From assembly GCA_964479665.1 (NCBI GenBank), contig CAYZNN010000004.1, forward strand, positions 1 to 64,000: a DNA stretch of 64,000 bases, in the 5' to 3' direction. Below the pieces are notes generated by a model. That model was not told the origin of the DNA. It made no database searches and saw only the letters and a program-made list of their open reading frames with translations. The stretch comes from UBA2287 sp964479665. GTDB taxonomy: Bacteria > Bacteroidota > Bacteroidia > Bacteroidales > Tenuifilaceae. The position numbers were made by a program, and so were the translations under genes. This document shows positions 1-8,740 of this stretch, piece by piece. How positions within the stretch are numbered: position 1 is the first letter of the stretch; the number at the start of each line of letters is the position of its first letter.

Positions 1-170
1 CAGTATAGCACTAAAAATTGGACTATGGCAAATTTTAGCACAGTTGGTTAAAAAAGTAATTCATAAGTGCACTATCATTTCATTGGTAATCAACAATTTG
101 AGAATAAATAAAAACAACTGCTGTTTTGCCTAATGAAATTAAATGCTCTTAACAACCTTGTATTCTGTCA

Positions 171-2861
171 TTAATTGTAAACATAAACTGAACCATTGTA
201 TATTCTACTGCTATTATAATACAGTTCATATTTATAGTAACCCGACTGCCAAGTACCAAAACCATAATTTCCTATAGTAAAAGTTGTACCCTTTTGGTAT
301 GAACCAGGTATGTAAATAGTTTTGGAATCTGAAAACCCACTTGGCGACTTGGAGTATTCAAACATATCGCCCGAGGGTGAGAAGATTTTAATGTAAATCT
401 CTACATTTTTACCTTCAGATAAATAGCTATTAAAGGTAAAGCGGAATTGCATATGTTTGAGCGAACTTTTGTAAAGCGAATATCCATAATTAGTATTCCC
501 ATTAATTACGTTTGTATGCTCAGCTTTAACAACTTCAAAGGGTTTACTTCGAGCAAGGGCATCGTATTTGATAGCATCTAAGTATTTTTTTGCTCCATCC
601 TCCCCGTTTTGAAGGGCTTTTTCAAGCCAAGGTTTTGCTTCTTGGCGCTTATTCTCGTTAAAAAGCATAAAACCAATATTGAACTGAGCATCTGAATCAC
701 CCAATTCGGCTGATTTAGTAAAGAATTCTTTGGCTTTTTCAGTGTCCTTGGAAATGCCATATCCTCCTTCATAATACATCATACCAATTTTGCACAAATT
801 ACTGGCCCTTACATCTTCATCTTTATCAGCCGCTAATTGGTAATATCGAATTGCCTCAACATAATTTTTTGACACCCCTTCTCCGTACCTATATAGATAT
901 GCAATATTATTTATGGCAGTTATATTGTCATTATCGAAATCGACAGCTTTTCTCTGGTACTCGAAAGCTTTTGCATAGTCTTGCTGAACATATTTCCCTC
1001 TATAGTGAAAAACTCCAAGCCTATTGAGGGCCTCTGCATAATTCTGATCGGCAGCTTTGCGAAGCCAATCCAAGCCTTCGGTTTCATTTTGGGTTGTTAT
1101 ATATCCATCGAACAAAATATCAGCTAAAGTATATTGAGAGGCAGGGTTTCCCATTTCGGCAGATCTTCTATACCATTTAAGGGCTTCATCAACGTTTCTA
1201 TCGACACCATTACCATACCTATATTTATTGGCTAGGTTTTGCATAGCAAAAGCATAACCCTTCTCGGATGCTTTCAAGTACCATTCGAACGCTAATTTTT
1301 CATTTGTGGCAACACCTAGCCCCAATGAATAAAAAGATCCCAGATTAGCCATAGCCTCGGGTTCGCCTGCTTCGGCAATAGGTTTAATTGCACTTATTGC
1401 ATCGAAATAGTACTTTTCTGCCTTAACCTTATCAACTTCAACATCAATTCCTTTGGTGTAAAAATATCCAAACCGCCATAAAGCCATCTTAAAGCCTCCT
1501 TTAACAGCATATTCAATATGTTCTTTACCTTTTTTTGAATCCTTAGCCGTTCCAATTCCATTAAAGTAAAGTTCGGCAATAAAATAGTGAGCATCGGGCA
1601 AACCCCTTTGTGCTGAAAAATTTAGTATTTCAAATGCACGTGAATACTCTGCATTAAGGAAACTTTTATATCCTTCGTTAAATGTTTTTAATGTCTCTAA
1701 TTTAAATTTAGTGGAATCCTTTCCGTACCACGAAACTGCCTCGTTGAGGTAATGTATAGTGCTATCATATTGCGCTAGAGCATAGAAACGATTTGCTTTT
1801 TGTTCATATTCATTATGCTTATTTAATTTGAATACGAATACAAAAGTTGATAACAATATAAATGCTAAAAAAATTACTGCAAATAGAATTAATTTTTTTC
1901 TGGGATTTTTAGTTAATTCTGTATTATTTTGATCTTCTATTTTTGGCTTTTCTTCAAATGAAAAAGTTTTTTTGGGGTTGGTGTTTGGTGGTGCTTCGGT
2001 AATTTTTTTTGTTTTTCTTCCCTCTTGTTGACTATCCCAATTTCCAGTTGTTAAAAAACTTGCTCCGGCTTGTTCAAGTTCCTTTGCAGTTGGCCGTTTT
2101 TCAGGTTGTTCATGCAAGCATGATTTAATTAGATTTGAAAGTCCTGTCGGGTATTTTTCATCCAATTCAGGTATTTCAGCTCCTGTATTGAGTATCATCC
2201 CTCCCAACTGGCCAAAGGGTAAATCATCAGATAAAAGTTCAAAAAGCATAACTCCAACCGAAAAAACATCGGAAGCCGGCAGAGCAGTACGTTTGGCAAG
2301 AAACAACTCGGGGGCCATAAAAGCAGTTGTTCCCTTGCTCTCGCTACTCTTTCCTATGCTTTTTGTTAATGTACGCCTAAGTTTGCTGCTTACACCAAAG
2401 TCACTTATATAAAACCGCCCATTACCATCGGTAAGTATATTTTCGGGTTTTATATCGCGATGAATTAACGGCACTTCTTGGGTGTGCAAGTGATTAAGTG
2501 CACTCCCAATTTGAGATAATAATTGAGCAATTGTGGTTTCGTTTACTTTACCAACAAAGTTAATAATACTGCCTCCCTTACAGTAAGGTAATACTAAATA
2601 GGGTTTTCCGTTAAAAATATCGAAATGAAGCGGTTTAAGAAGATTAGGATGTTCGATATAAAAAACAACCTTATATTCATCTCTAAATATTTGAATTGCC
2701 TTTTCGTCGAGGCCTTGCCCGGGTGCATATATTTTAAGAGCGACATGCATATCGCCTGCCATTTGATCAGATGCAAGCCAAACTTCGGAGAAACCACCTA
2801 TACCTAACTGACTAAGAAGACAGTAACGGTTTGCAAAAATAATATTAGGTTGAAGGTTCAT
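171..2861 (-). CDS. Membrane Ser/Thr protein kinase with Sel1/TPR repeats
   Basis: A eukaryotic-like (Hanks-type) protein kinase of 896 residues. The N-terminal kinase domain (about 12-270) has the glycine loop GIGGFSEV, catalytic Lys in VALK (K43), HRDIKPEN (134-141), DFG (154-156) and APE (183-185), so it should be active. One membrane segment lies at about 324-344. It is followed by roughly ten Sel1/TPR-like repeats (about 355-765) and a beta-rich C-terminal domain (about 780-896) that I do not recognise. With the kinase in the cytoplasm, the repeats face the periplasm, probably as a sensor or scaffold. The N-terminus closely resembles that of the kinase at 6899-8665, so the two are paralogues with different outputs. 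It is the last gene of a seven-gene minus-strand cluster, 28 nt after the PP2C gene. The substrate is unknown. Confidence 0.9.
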   Translation of the reverse strand: MNLQPNIIFANRYCLLSQLGIGGFSEVWLASDQMAGDMHVALKIYAPGQGLDEKAIQIFRDEYKVVFYIEHPNLLKPLHFDIFNGKPYLVLPYCKGGSIINFVGKVNETTIAQLLSQIGSALNHLHTQEVPLIHRDIKPENILTDGNGRFYISDFGVSSKLRRTLTKSIGKSSESKGTTAFMAPELFLAKRTALPASDVFSVGVMLFELLSDDLPFGQLGGMILNTGAEIPELDEKYPTGLSNLIKSCLHEQPEKRPTAKELEQAGASFLTTGNWDSQQEGRKTKKITEAPPNTNPKKTFSFEEKPKIEDQNNTELTKNPRKKLILFAVIFLAFILLSTFVFVFKLNKHNEYEQKANRFYALAQYDSTIHYLNEAVSWYGKDSTKFKLETLKTFNEGYKSFLNAEYSRAFEILNFSAQRGLPDAHYFIAELYFNGIGTAKDSKKGKEHIEYAVKGGFKMALWRFGYFYTKGIDVEVDKVKAEKYYFDAISAIKPIAEAGEPEAMANLGSFYSLGLGVATNEKLAFEWYLKASEKGYAFAMQNLANKYRYGNGVDRNVDEALKWYRRSAEMGNPASQYTLADILFDGYITTQNETEGLDWLRKAADQNYAEALNRLGVFHYRGKYVQQDYAKAFEYQRKAVDFDNDNITAINNIAYLYRYGEGVSKNYVEAIRYYQLAADKDEDVRASNLCKIGMMYYEGGYGISKDTEKAKEFFTKSAELGDSDAQFNIGFMLFNENKRQEAKPWLEKALQNGEDGAKKYLDAIKYDALARSKPFEVVKAEHTNVINGNTNYGYSLYKSSLKHMQFRFTFNSYLSEGKNVEIYIKIFSPSGDMFEYSKSPSGFSDSKTIYIPGSYQKGTTFTIGNYGFGTWQSGYYKYELYYNSSRIYNGSVYVYN

Positions 2862-2889
2862 AAGGATTATGGTTTAGGTTCAAAGTTTT

Positions 2890-4353
2890 TTATTTTTCAA
2901 GTTTCTTAAGTAGTGCGTTTATTTCAGTTACAATTGCTTCTGCTTTGGGACGACCTTTAAAAAGGTTCGATTGTTCTGTAATGCTTGGAACCATAAGTAT
3001 AAAGGTTGTTGAATTTTTTTCCTTTAGAAGGTTTTGAATTTGCAATAGAAGTTTTTCGCTTCCAACAACGGTCAAAGTATTGGGATCGGTACTCGAGAGA
3101 ACCTTTTGTAACTCATCGAGTTTTTTTCGTATGCTATTTACAACCGAAGCTGTATCTATGTCAAATAAATTAATAGATTTCGATTTTTCGCTTGGTTTTT
3201 TTGCGGCAGGATTTTGGGGATAAATCGATTGGGGGGTATTTGTTTTCTCAGTTACACTTTCCTCTATATCTTTGGTAGTATTAGCTGCATTACTTTTTGA
3301 ACTATCTAATTTGTTGTCGTTTAAATTATTTGTAGCACCATTTGAAACTGGAGCAATAGTCGAAGTTTCTTTTGTTGTTTTTGCAGCATCTGCATCTTGC
3401 TTCACATCGTTAGGAAAAATGCTGCTAAAATTCTTTCCAAGATAAAAAGCACCAAAAGCAAGAGCAAATACTGTTATAATAATAGTAAAAATAAGAATGG
3501 TATTTCGCTTTGGTTTCTTTTTAGGTATTGAATATGAAGGGCATTTAATAATATCGCAAATAATTACAGTTGTATTATCGTGCCCTCCAGCTTTGTTAGC
3601 CTCATCAACAAGTACTTTTGCACAAACAACCGGGTCGCTAACCTCACCAATGATTTTTTCAATGGCATGGTCTTGAATCATACTGTTAAGACCGTCGGAG
3701 CAAAGCAGCAGACGATCTCCTGCCTTCAGATTTGCTATTGAAAAATCTGGTTTGGGCGCCCGCTTTGAGTCGCCCAAACTTTGAGTAATTATATTACTGT
3801 CGGGATGAAAAAAAGCTTGTTCGGGAGATATTTTTCCGCTATCAACCAGTTCCTGCACATATGAATGATCATGCGACAGCATTATAAGCCCAGATTCATT
3901 ATTCCACTTGTAGCAACGGCTATCGCCGCACCATGAAGTGTAGGCTATTGATCCAACAACGAGGGTAATAACTAATGTTGTACCCATTCCCTGAGTATCG
4001 GGATGACTATTGGAATGTTCAACAATTTGAACCTGAGCAGCAAGTATTGCCTTGGTTAATATCTCTTTAGCCTGCTCTTCCCAATTAATAGGCTCTTTCA
4101 GTGTTTTAGAAATGAAATGCTTAACGCCTTCAATGGCTTTCGCAGAGGCTACTTCACCAGCGTTGGTTCCACCCATACCATCGGCTAAAATTAAAAGAGC
4201 ACCCTTTTCAGATAGGCATTCAACTTGAACATGATCGAAAAATTTCCACTCTTGCTTCAACAAGTCGGGACAAAAACTGTGATGGTCTTCGTTGTGCTCT
4301 CTTACCATTCCTTTGTTGGTATATGAGGAAATGGATATTTTTGTTATTTCCAT
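2890..4353 (-). CDS. Membrane-anchored PP2C-family Ser/Thr phosphatase
   Basis: A metal-dependent PPM/PP2C phosphatase, expected to reverse phosphorylation by the three kinases of this cluster. The catalytic domain (about 1-268) has the family motifs: VREHNED near the N-terminus, DGMGG around residue 58, GDSR, CSDGL and GGHDNTT, which supply the metal-binding aspartates. A membrane segment at about 285-305 is followed by a Ser/Thr/Asn-rich linker and a C-terminal helical domain of about 100 residues with no family I recognise, predicted to be periplasmic. Stand-alone bacterial PP2Cs of the PstP/PrpC type usually end soon after the membrane segment, so the folded tail is an extra. Genes on both sides are on the same strand and close. 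Confidence 0.92.
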   Translation of the reverse strand: MEITKISISSYTNKGMVREHNEDHHSFCPDLLKQEWKFFDHVQVECLSEKGALLILADGMGGTNAGEVASAKAIEGVKHFISKTLKEPINWEEQAKEILTKAILAAQVQIVEHSNSHPDTQGMGTTLVITLVVGSIAYTSWCGDSRCYKWNNESGLIMLSHDHSYVQELVDSGKISPEQAFFHPDSNIITQSLGDSKRAPKPDFSIANLKAGDRLLLCSDGLNSMIQDHAIEKIIGEVSDPVVCAKVLVDEANKAGGHDNTTVIICDIIKCPSYSIPKKKPKRNTILIFTIIITVFALAFGAFYLGKNFSSIFPNDVKQDADAAKTTKETSTIAPVSNGATNNLNDNKLDSSKSNAANTTKDIEESVTEKTNTPQSIYPQNPAAKKPSEKSKSINLFDIDTASVVNSIRKKLDELQKVLSSTDPNTLTVVGSEKLLLQIQNLLKEKNSTTFILMVPSITEQSNLFKGRPKAEAIVTEINALLKKLEK

Positions 4354-4413
4354 GTGGTTTTATTTTGTAAAATATTTAATTATCTAAGCATATAATCGTT
4401 AAATCCATAATTC

Positions 4414-5298
4414 CTAGTTCCTTTTTTTCCTTTTACTCTCAGGTTTTTTGGCTTCGATTATATCGTCCTTTTGGGGAATTGGTGTAATAATATTCGTTTC
4501 AGTTACTTCCTTTTTTACTTCCTTTGGCAAAGATGTTAAAAACCAACTTAACGGTTTTTTAATGAGGAAACCGCTAAGTTTAAATGCAACATTACCAATA
4601 GATGCAAAGGTTGAAATATACACTCCCCCAATAATATTTTGGTGAGCTGGCGTTTTAATAATACTTTGCATTGAACCTTTATCCAAAACAACTTTTTCAC
4701 GATAAATTGCTACTGAAACCTCACTACTATCGTTTTTTAAAATTGGTTGTTGGGTATAAACAACAACAAACCAACCAGCCGAATCAGTGCTTTCAGACAC
4801 AATACTCAATCCTTTTTGAGGCAAGCCTGAATTAATAATAGCTAAACCTCGGCTAGAATAATTGTCATAATTGTTAATATTGATATCGAGTAATGCTTTT
4901 TCACAAACTGTAAATTTTTTTTCTCTCACGTTGCGAATGCTTATAATCGAAAGGACTGGCACTAAAGAGTCGGGTTTTGAAATGGCTTTATATTCAGCAT
5001 CGATAACCCATGGTGTTATAATTCGACTATCGACCCACAATCGATTGTTTGCTAAAACAGCCAAACCGTAAACCCTACCAAAATATGATTTATTGTTTCG
5101 CCCATATGTGGTTTCGTGCTTTAAAGCCGAATCGCGCAAAACATAATCGCTTTGTACAATAAACAGCACACTATCGGTTGCTTCTTTTACAAACTGCTGA
5201 TCGTTAGAAAGAAAGCCTTTTGCTAGGTTTATTTGGGAAAAGGTGTATGATGTAACGAATAAAGAAACAGCAAAGAAGGCAATCATGGTCTTTTTCAT
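4414..5298 (-). CDS. Secreted or periplasmic protein of unknown function
   Basis: A 294-residue protein with a clear signal peptide (about 1-21, charged start then a hydrophobic core, ending around SYTFS). The mature part is predicted mostly beta, with no recognised domain, and ends in a very basic tail rich in Lys and Arg. The position between the protease gene and the PP2C gene, same strand and short gaps (about 50-60 nt), suggests it belongs to the kinase/phosphatase cluster. It could be a periplasmic ligand, protease substrate or partner of the periplasmic domains of its neighbours; that is inference only. Confidence 0.75.
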   Translation of the reverse strand: MKKTMIAFFAVSLFVTSYTFSQINLAKGFLSNDQQFVKEATDSVLFIVQSDYVLRDSALKHETTYGRNNKSYFGRVYGLAVLANNRLWVDSRIITPWVIDAEYKAISKPDSLVPVLSIISIRNVREKKFTVCEKALLDININNYDNYSSRGLAIINSGLPQKGLSIVSESTDSAGWFVVVYTQQPILKNDSSEVSVAIYREKVVLDKGSMQSIIKTPAHQNIIGGVYISTFASIGNVAFKLSGFLIKKPLSWFLTSLPKEVKKEVTETNIITPIPQKDDIIEAKKPESKRKKRN

Positions 5299-5346
5299 AA
5301 TTAATCATTTAAAATTATACAGTTAGTTTTTACATTATTCAGCTAG

Positions 5347-6834
5347 CTACCTCACTGCTGAGATAGGAATTATAAAACCAATGGCATCGCCAGCACCAGC
5401 TGAAATAATGCCAACAACCTTGTACGATCCGTCAGAATCTATATAGAACACTGGACCACCAGAATTTCCATGATCAAAATTTCGATTGGAGGTTACAATA
5501 ACACCATTATTAAGTCCACTGATTGCCACATCGGTATTACTGTACAATGGAGAAATGTTACTTTGGCTTTCGGCTCCAAGTCCCAGAGGATAGCCAAGAA
5601 TATGCAATCTCTCGCCTTGTTCTAAATTGTTTGACTTTTCTGATGATATATCAAGTCCCCCCGATTTATTTACATTTACCACCGCCCAATCGCTTCCATC
5701 CCGAAAATTTGCAGAAGATATAGTGTAAACATCCCCATCGGGGCTTGTTATTTGCTGCGTTTCATCTCCACTTCTATCAAATTTAAAGTTACTGCTCGAT
5801 AGTTCGAAAGATGATCCATTGGGAGAGTAAGCATAAAGAGTAGCACTTACACTTTCTGTTCCCGCTTCGTTCATTATTACATTAAGTGTTAATTCGAGTT
5901 CTGAAGATGACTGATTTAAAAAAGCCCATGGTTCAACCACATGGCGAGCCGTGATAAATCTTCCATCGCTTGTTAAAAAACCAGTGCCCGTCCAGCCGTA
6001 GTTTTCAACTGTCTGGGTTTGTCCTTGGTAGGTTACGGTTACGTCTTTGCCAACAATAAAATACACATTTGGAAATAAGTTTGCTAGCATAGCAGGGCTA
6101 GAAGTACTAACCAGGGTATTTTCCTGGAGCCTTTTCTGGGTCTCTTTTTGTAACTTTTCAATTTTGCTCAAATCGCCCCTTAGGGTACCAACGGCAACCT
6201 CGTAATCCTTTATTTTTCGATTGAACTGCTCCTGCATTTCAGCTTTCTCTCTGTCAATTCGTGCAATGGTGCCTATTTGATCGTAAATCATGTACCCAGC
6301 TGCCGAAAAGCCAATAATAAGAATTGCTGCAAGCGCACGCATTGCTTGTTTGTAGGGCCTTAGCGCCTGTTGTCGAAATAAACTCAGCCTTCGGGAGAGC
6401 GGTATTGAAGACACCGTGTTTTGCTGAGGAACAATAAAGCCAAGTTTTGGTCCTTCAACCGATAGCTGAATTTCGTCTCCACTTTGTAAAAACCATTGCC
6501 TGTTTACGGGTCGACCATTTACCAGCGTTGGATTTTTACCCATGTGCTTAATAATATAGCCCTGACCCTCGCGAACTATTGCTGCATGGGGCCCCGATGA
6601 GCCACTTACCGTTTTACAATCTTCGCCGTAGGCAATGCCGTACTTTGATCCGCGCCCCAACTCAATATAATTCACAATAATTTCCTGAGTTTCGCCTGCT
6701 CGGTGCTTTGCCGAGTTACTACGGTGTTCAATTATAAAAAAGGTGCGGCCCCCCGAACTCATTAAACTCTTTACACCTGCTCCTATAGAGCCACTAAATT
6801 TTTGGGTTCCCTTTCCTGATTCTACTGTTGCCAT
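5347..6834 (-). CDS. FHA domain - TM - coiled coil - trypsin-like serine protease
   Basis: A 495-residue fusion. The N-terminal part (about 50-135) reads as an FHA phosphothreonine-binding domain: a GRGSKYG strand, SGPHAAI in the position of the SxxH motif, and NPTLVNGRPV. A membrane segment (about 166-184) follows a basic stretch, which places the FHA domain in the cytoplasm. A coiled coil (about 190-240) leads to a chymotrypsin-fold protease with His in TARHVV, Asp in GSDWAVV and Ser in GNSGGPVF, so the triad looks complete. The predicted layout puts a phospho-reader inside and an HtrA/Do-like protease without a PDZ domain outside. It lies 65 nt after a kinase gene and is probably controlled by phosphorylated partners from the same cluster. 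Substrates are unknown. Confidence 0.88.
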   Translation of the reverse strand: MATVESGKGTQKFSGSIGAGVKSLMSSGGRTFFIIEHRSNSAKHRAGETQEIIVNYIELGRGSKYGIAYGEDCKTVSGSSGPHAAIVREGQGYIIKHMGKNPTLVNGRPVNRQWFLQSGDEIQLSVEGPKLGFIVPQQNTVSSIPLSRRLSLFRQQALRPYKQAMRALAAILIIGFSAAGYMIYDQIGTIARIDREKAEMQEQFNRKIKDYEVAVGTLRGDLSKIEKLQKETQKRLQENTLVSTSSPAMLANLFPNVYFIVGKDVTVTYQGQTQTVENYGWTGTGFLTSDGRFITARHVVEPWAFLNQSSSELELTLNVIMNEAGTESVSATLYAYSPNGSSFELSSSNFKFDRSGDETQQITSPDGDVYTISSANFRDGSDWAVVNVNKSGGLDISSEKSNNLEQGERLHILGYPLGLGAESQSNISPLYSNTDVAISGLNNGVIVTSNRNFDHGNSGGPVFYIDSDGSYKVVGIISAGAGDAIGFIIPISAVR

Positions 6835-6898
6835 GGGTCACAATTTTTATTGGTTTTATAATTTTTAAGGTATTTTATTAAACTTCAAATACAACTCA

Positions 6899-8665
6899 TC
6901 ATTCTCCTTCACTTTGTTTTACAAATGATAAGGTGCTTTTTTCAAAGTCCTTATCATATTTACCAGCATACACATTACTAGCACCCTGGACCCAAAACAT
7001 TACAAGATATAAATCTGTGCCCTCCTCAATAAAACTCACAAAAAATTTCATGGGGGTACCATCATCAAAACCTGTAACAATGTATGCTTCGAAATCATCG
7101 AATCGGTAAAGGTACCAGTCGGTTTTTCTACTTTCATAATCTTCTAAATACCTTAGGTTTCTAAGAATTAAATCTCGGTAAGCCGGAAAATTATATGAAT
7201 AAGTTGAAGACTGCACAATTTGAAAATAAACATCCATTGATTCGTTTCCATATTGCAGCATAGCCTCATCGTTAAAATACATTTCTTTCATGTACCATGG
7301 CAGTTCAATACATACTCCATTATTACAGGCAGTTATCGTACTATTATTTGCAGTTGAATCGGCTTCTACTTCTTCATAGGCAACTTCAGAACTATAATAC
7401 GAATTCTCCACAAGAGCCACCACAATTAATGACACTATAAATATGAAAATAATTCCTCCATAAACTATAAAACCTGCAATAGCCCATTTTCGTTGCACCC
7501 TTTTAAAATGTGCAACGCTCTCCCACTTCTTTTTTTCCCAAGCCCACTTATTGCCATTAGCTCCCATTACAAAAGCCCATATAAAGTTAAAGTAGGGTAT
7601 AAGGCACAGCAGTCCCAAGTAAACTCCGTTACTTAGGCCCCAAATCCAATTAAAAAAGAATGCACCCCAGTTCCATCCCTTTAGTTCAGTTGGAAAACCG
7701 AAGGTTTTTGGCCAATTTTCTTCTCCAGCAGGCTGCTTTTCTTTTTGTATATTGGAAAACTTTTGTTTGTGTTCAACCGTAATTTGCTTTGTTATTTTTG
7801 AAACTTTAACTGGTTTTTCATTCTTTTTTGCATCGGGAATATCCCAAAACTTATTATCCAAAAAACCAGCGGCCCAATGCTCAATTTCAGCAGCTGTTGG
7901 TCGGTTTTCAGGTTCAAGCGATAAGCATGCCTGCATAATACTATTAAGCCTTCGGCTATACTCCTCGGGCAGCTCGGGCATGGGAAAGCCAAGCACCAAG
8001 GCTTTTCCGCCCTCGGCATTCCAAGGTACGTCGCCAGTACAGAGTTCGTAAAGCGTAATACCAAGGCTAAAAATATCGGAAAATGGGCCAACCTTTTTGC
8101 TCAACGCCCTCTCTGGCGTACTGTAAGCAAGGGTTTCTCCCTTTTGATTGCTGGCGCGTAGAAGGCTGCTACGGGTGCGCGAACTAATGCCAAAGTCGGC
8201 CAAGCGGTAATCGCCGCTGTAGTCAATCAGAATGTTATCGGGTTTAATGTCGAGGTGTAGAACTGACCTCGCCTGAGTGTGTAGATAGTTAAGCCCCCCT
8301 GCTATCTGGTACAGCACTTTTGCTACCTCCTCCTCGGGCAATACGCCATGCTTGGTTATTTTACTGTACAGCGAGCCGTTGGGCATAAAGGGCATTACCA
8401 AACAGGGCGAGTAGTCTTCAATAAAAAAATCGGTATTCTTAACCAACCGCCCATCGTTTAGAGTAAGGGTTAACTCGTACTCATCTTTAAAAACCGATAG
8501 CCCCTCTGTATCCATGCCCTTGTCGGGCACAAATATTTTAATGGCAACCTGTGCGCTACCCCTGTGGGTGTCAGTTGCCTTCCAAACTACTGAGAAACCT
8601 CCGCTGCCAATTCGCTCTGTCAGTTCGTAGCGATTATTTAATAGAATGTTGGGTTTTAAAATCAT
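6899..8665 (-). CDS. Membrane Ser/Thr kinase with non-RD (HLD) catalytic loop
   Basis: A 588-residue Hanks-type kinase. The kinase domain (about 12-270) has GSGGFSVV, VAIK and DFG. The catalytic loop is HLDIKPDN, with Leu replacing the Arg of HRD, and the APE motif reads TPE. The catalytic Asp, Lys and Asn remain, so activity is likely, but activation-loop phosphorylation may not be needed. A Trp-rich segment (about 325-395) resembles the small DUF2628-like membrane domain seen in Bacteroidota, followed by a strong membrane helix (about 400-425). A C-terminal domain of about 150 residues with two Cys close together (TACNNGVC) is predicted to be periplasmic. The N-terminus is paralogous to the Sel1 kinase at 171-2861. 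Confidence 0.9.
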   Translation of the reverse strand: MILKPNILLNNRYELTERIGSGGFSVVWKATDTHRGSAQVAIKIFVPDKGMDTEGLSVFKDEYELTLTLNDGRLVKNTDFFIEDYSPCLVMPFMPNGSLYSKITKHGVLPEEEVAKVLYQIAGGLNYLHTQARSVLHLDIKPDNILIDYSGDYRLADFGISSRTRSSLLRASNQKGETLAYSTPERALSKKVGPFSDIFSLGITLYELCTGDVPWNAEGGKALVLGFPMPELPEEYSRRLNSIMQACLSLEPENRPTAAEIEHWAAGFLDNKFWDIPDAKKNEKPVKVSKITKQITVEHKQKFSNIQKEKQPAGEENWPKTFGFPTELKGWNWGAFFFNWIWGLSNGVYLGLLCLIPYFNFIWAFVMGANGNKWAWEKKKWESVAHFKRVQRKWAIAGFIVYGGIIFIFIVSLIVVALVENSYYSSEVAYEEVEADSTANNSTITACNNGVCIELPWYMKEMYFNDEAMLQYGNESMDVYFQIVQSSTYSYNFPAYRDLILRNLRYLEDYESRKTDWYLYRFDDFEAYIVTGFDDGTPMKFFVSFIEEGTDLYLVMFWVQGASNVYAGKYDKDFEKSTLSFVKQSEGE

Positions 8666-8740
8666 TTGATTGAAATATTTAGTTTAAGGGCAATCTACAA
8701 CCTCTTATTATTAGCATATTAAGCGGTTTGATTTATAATG

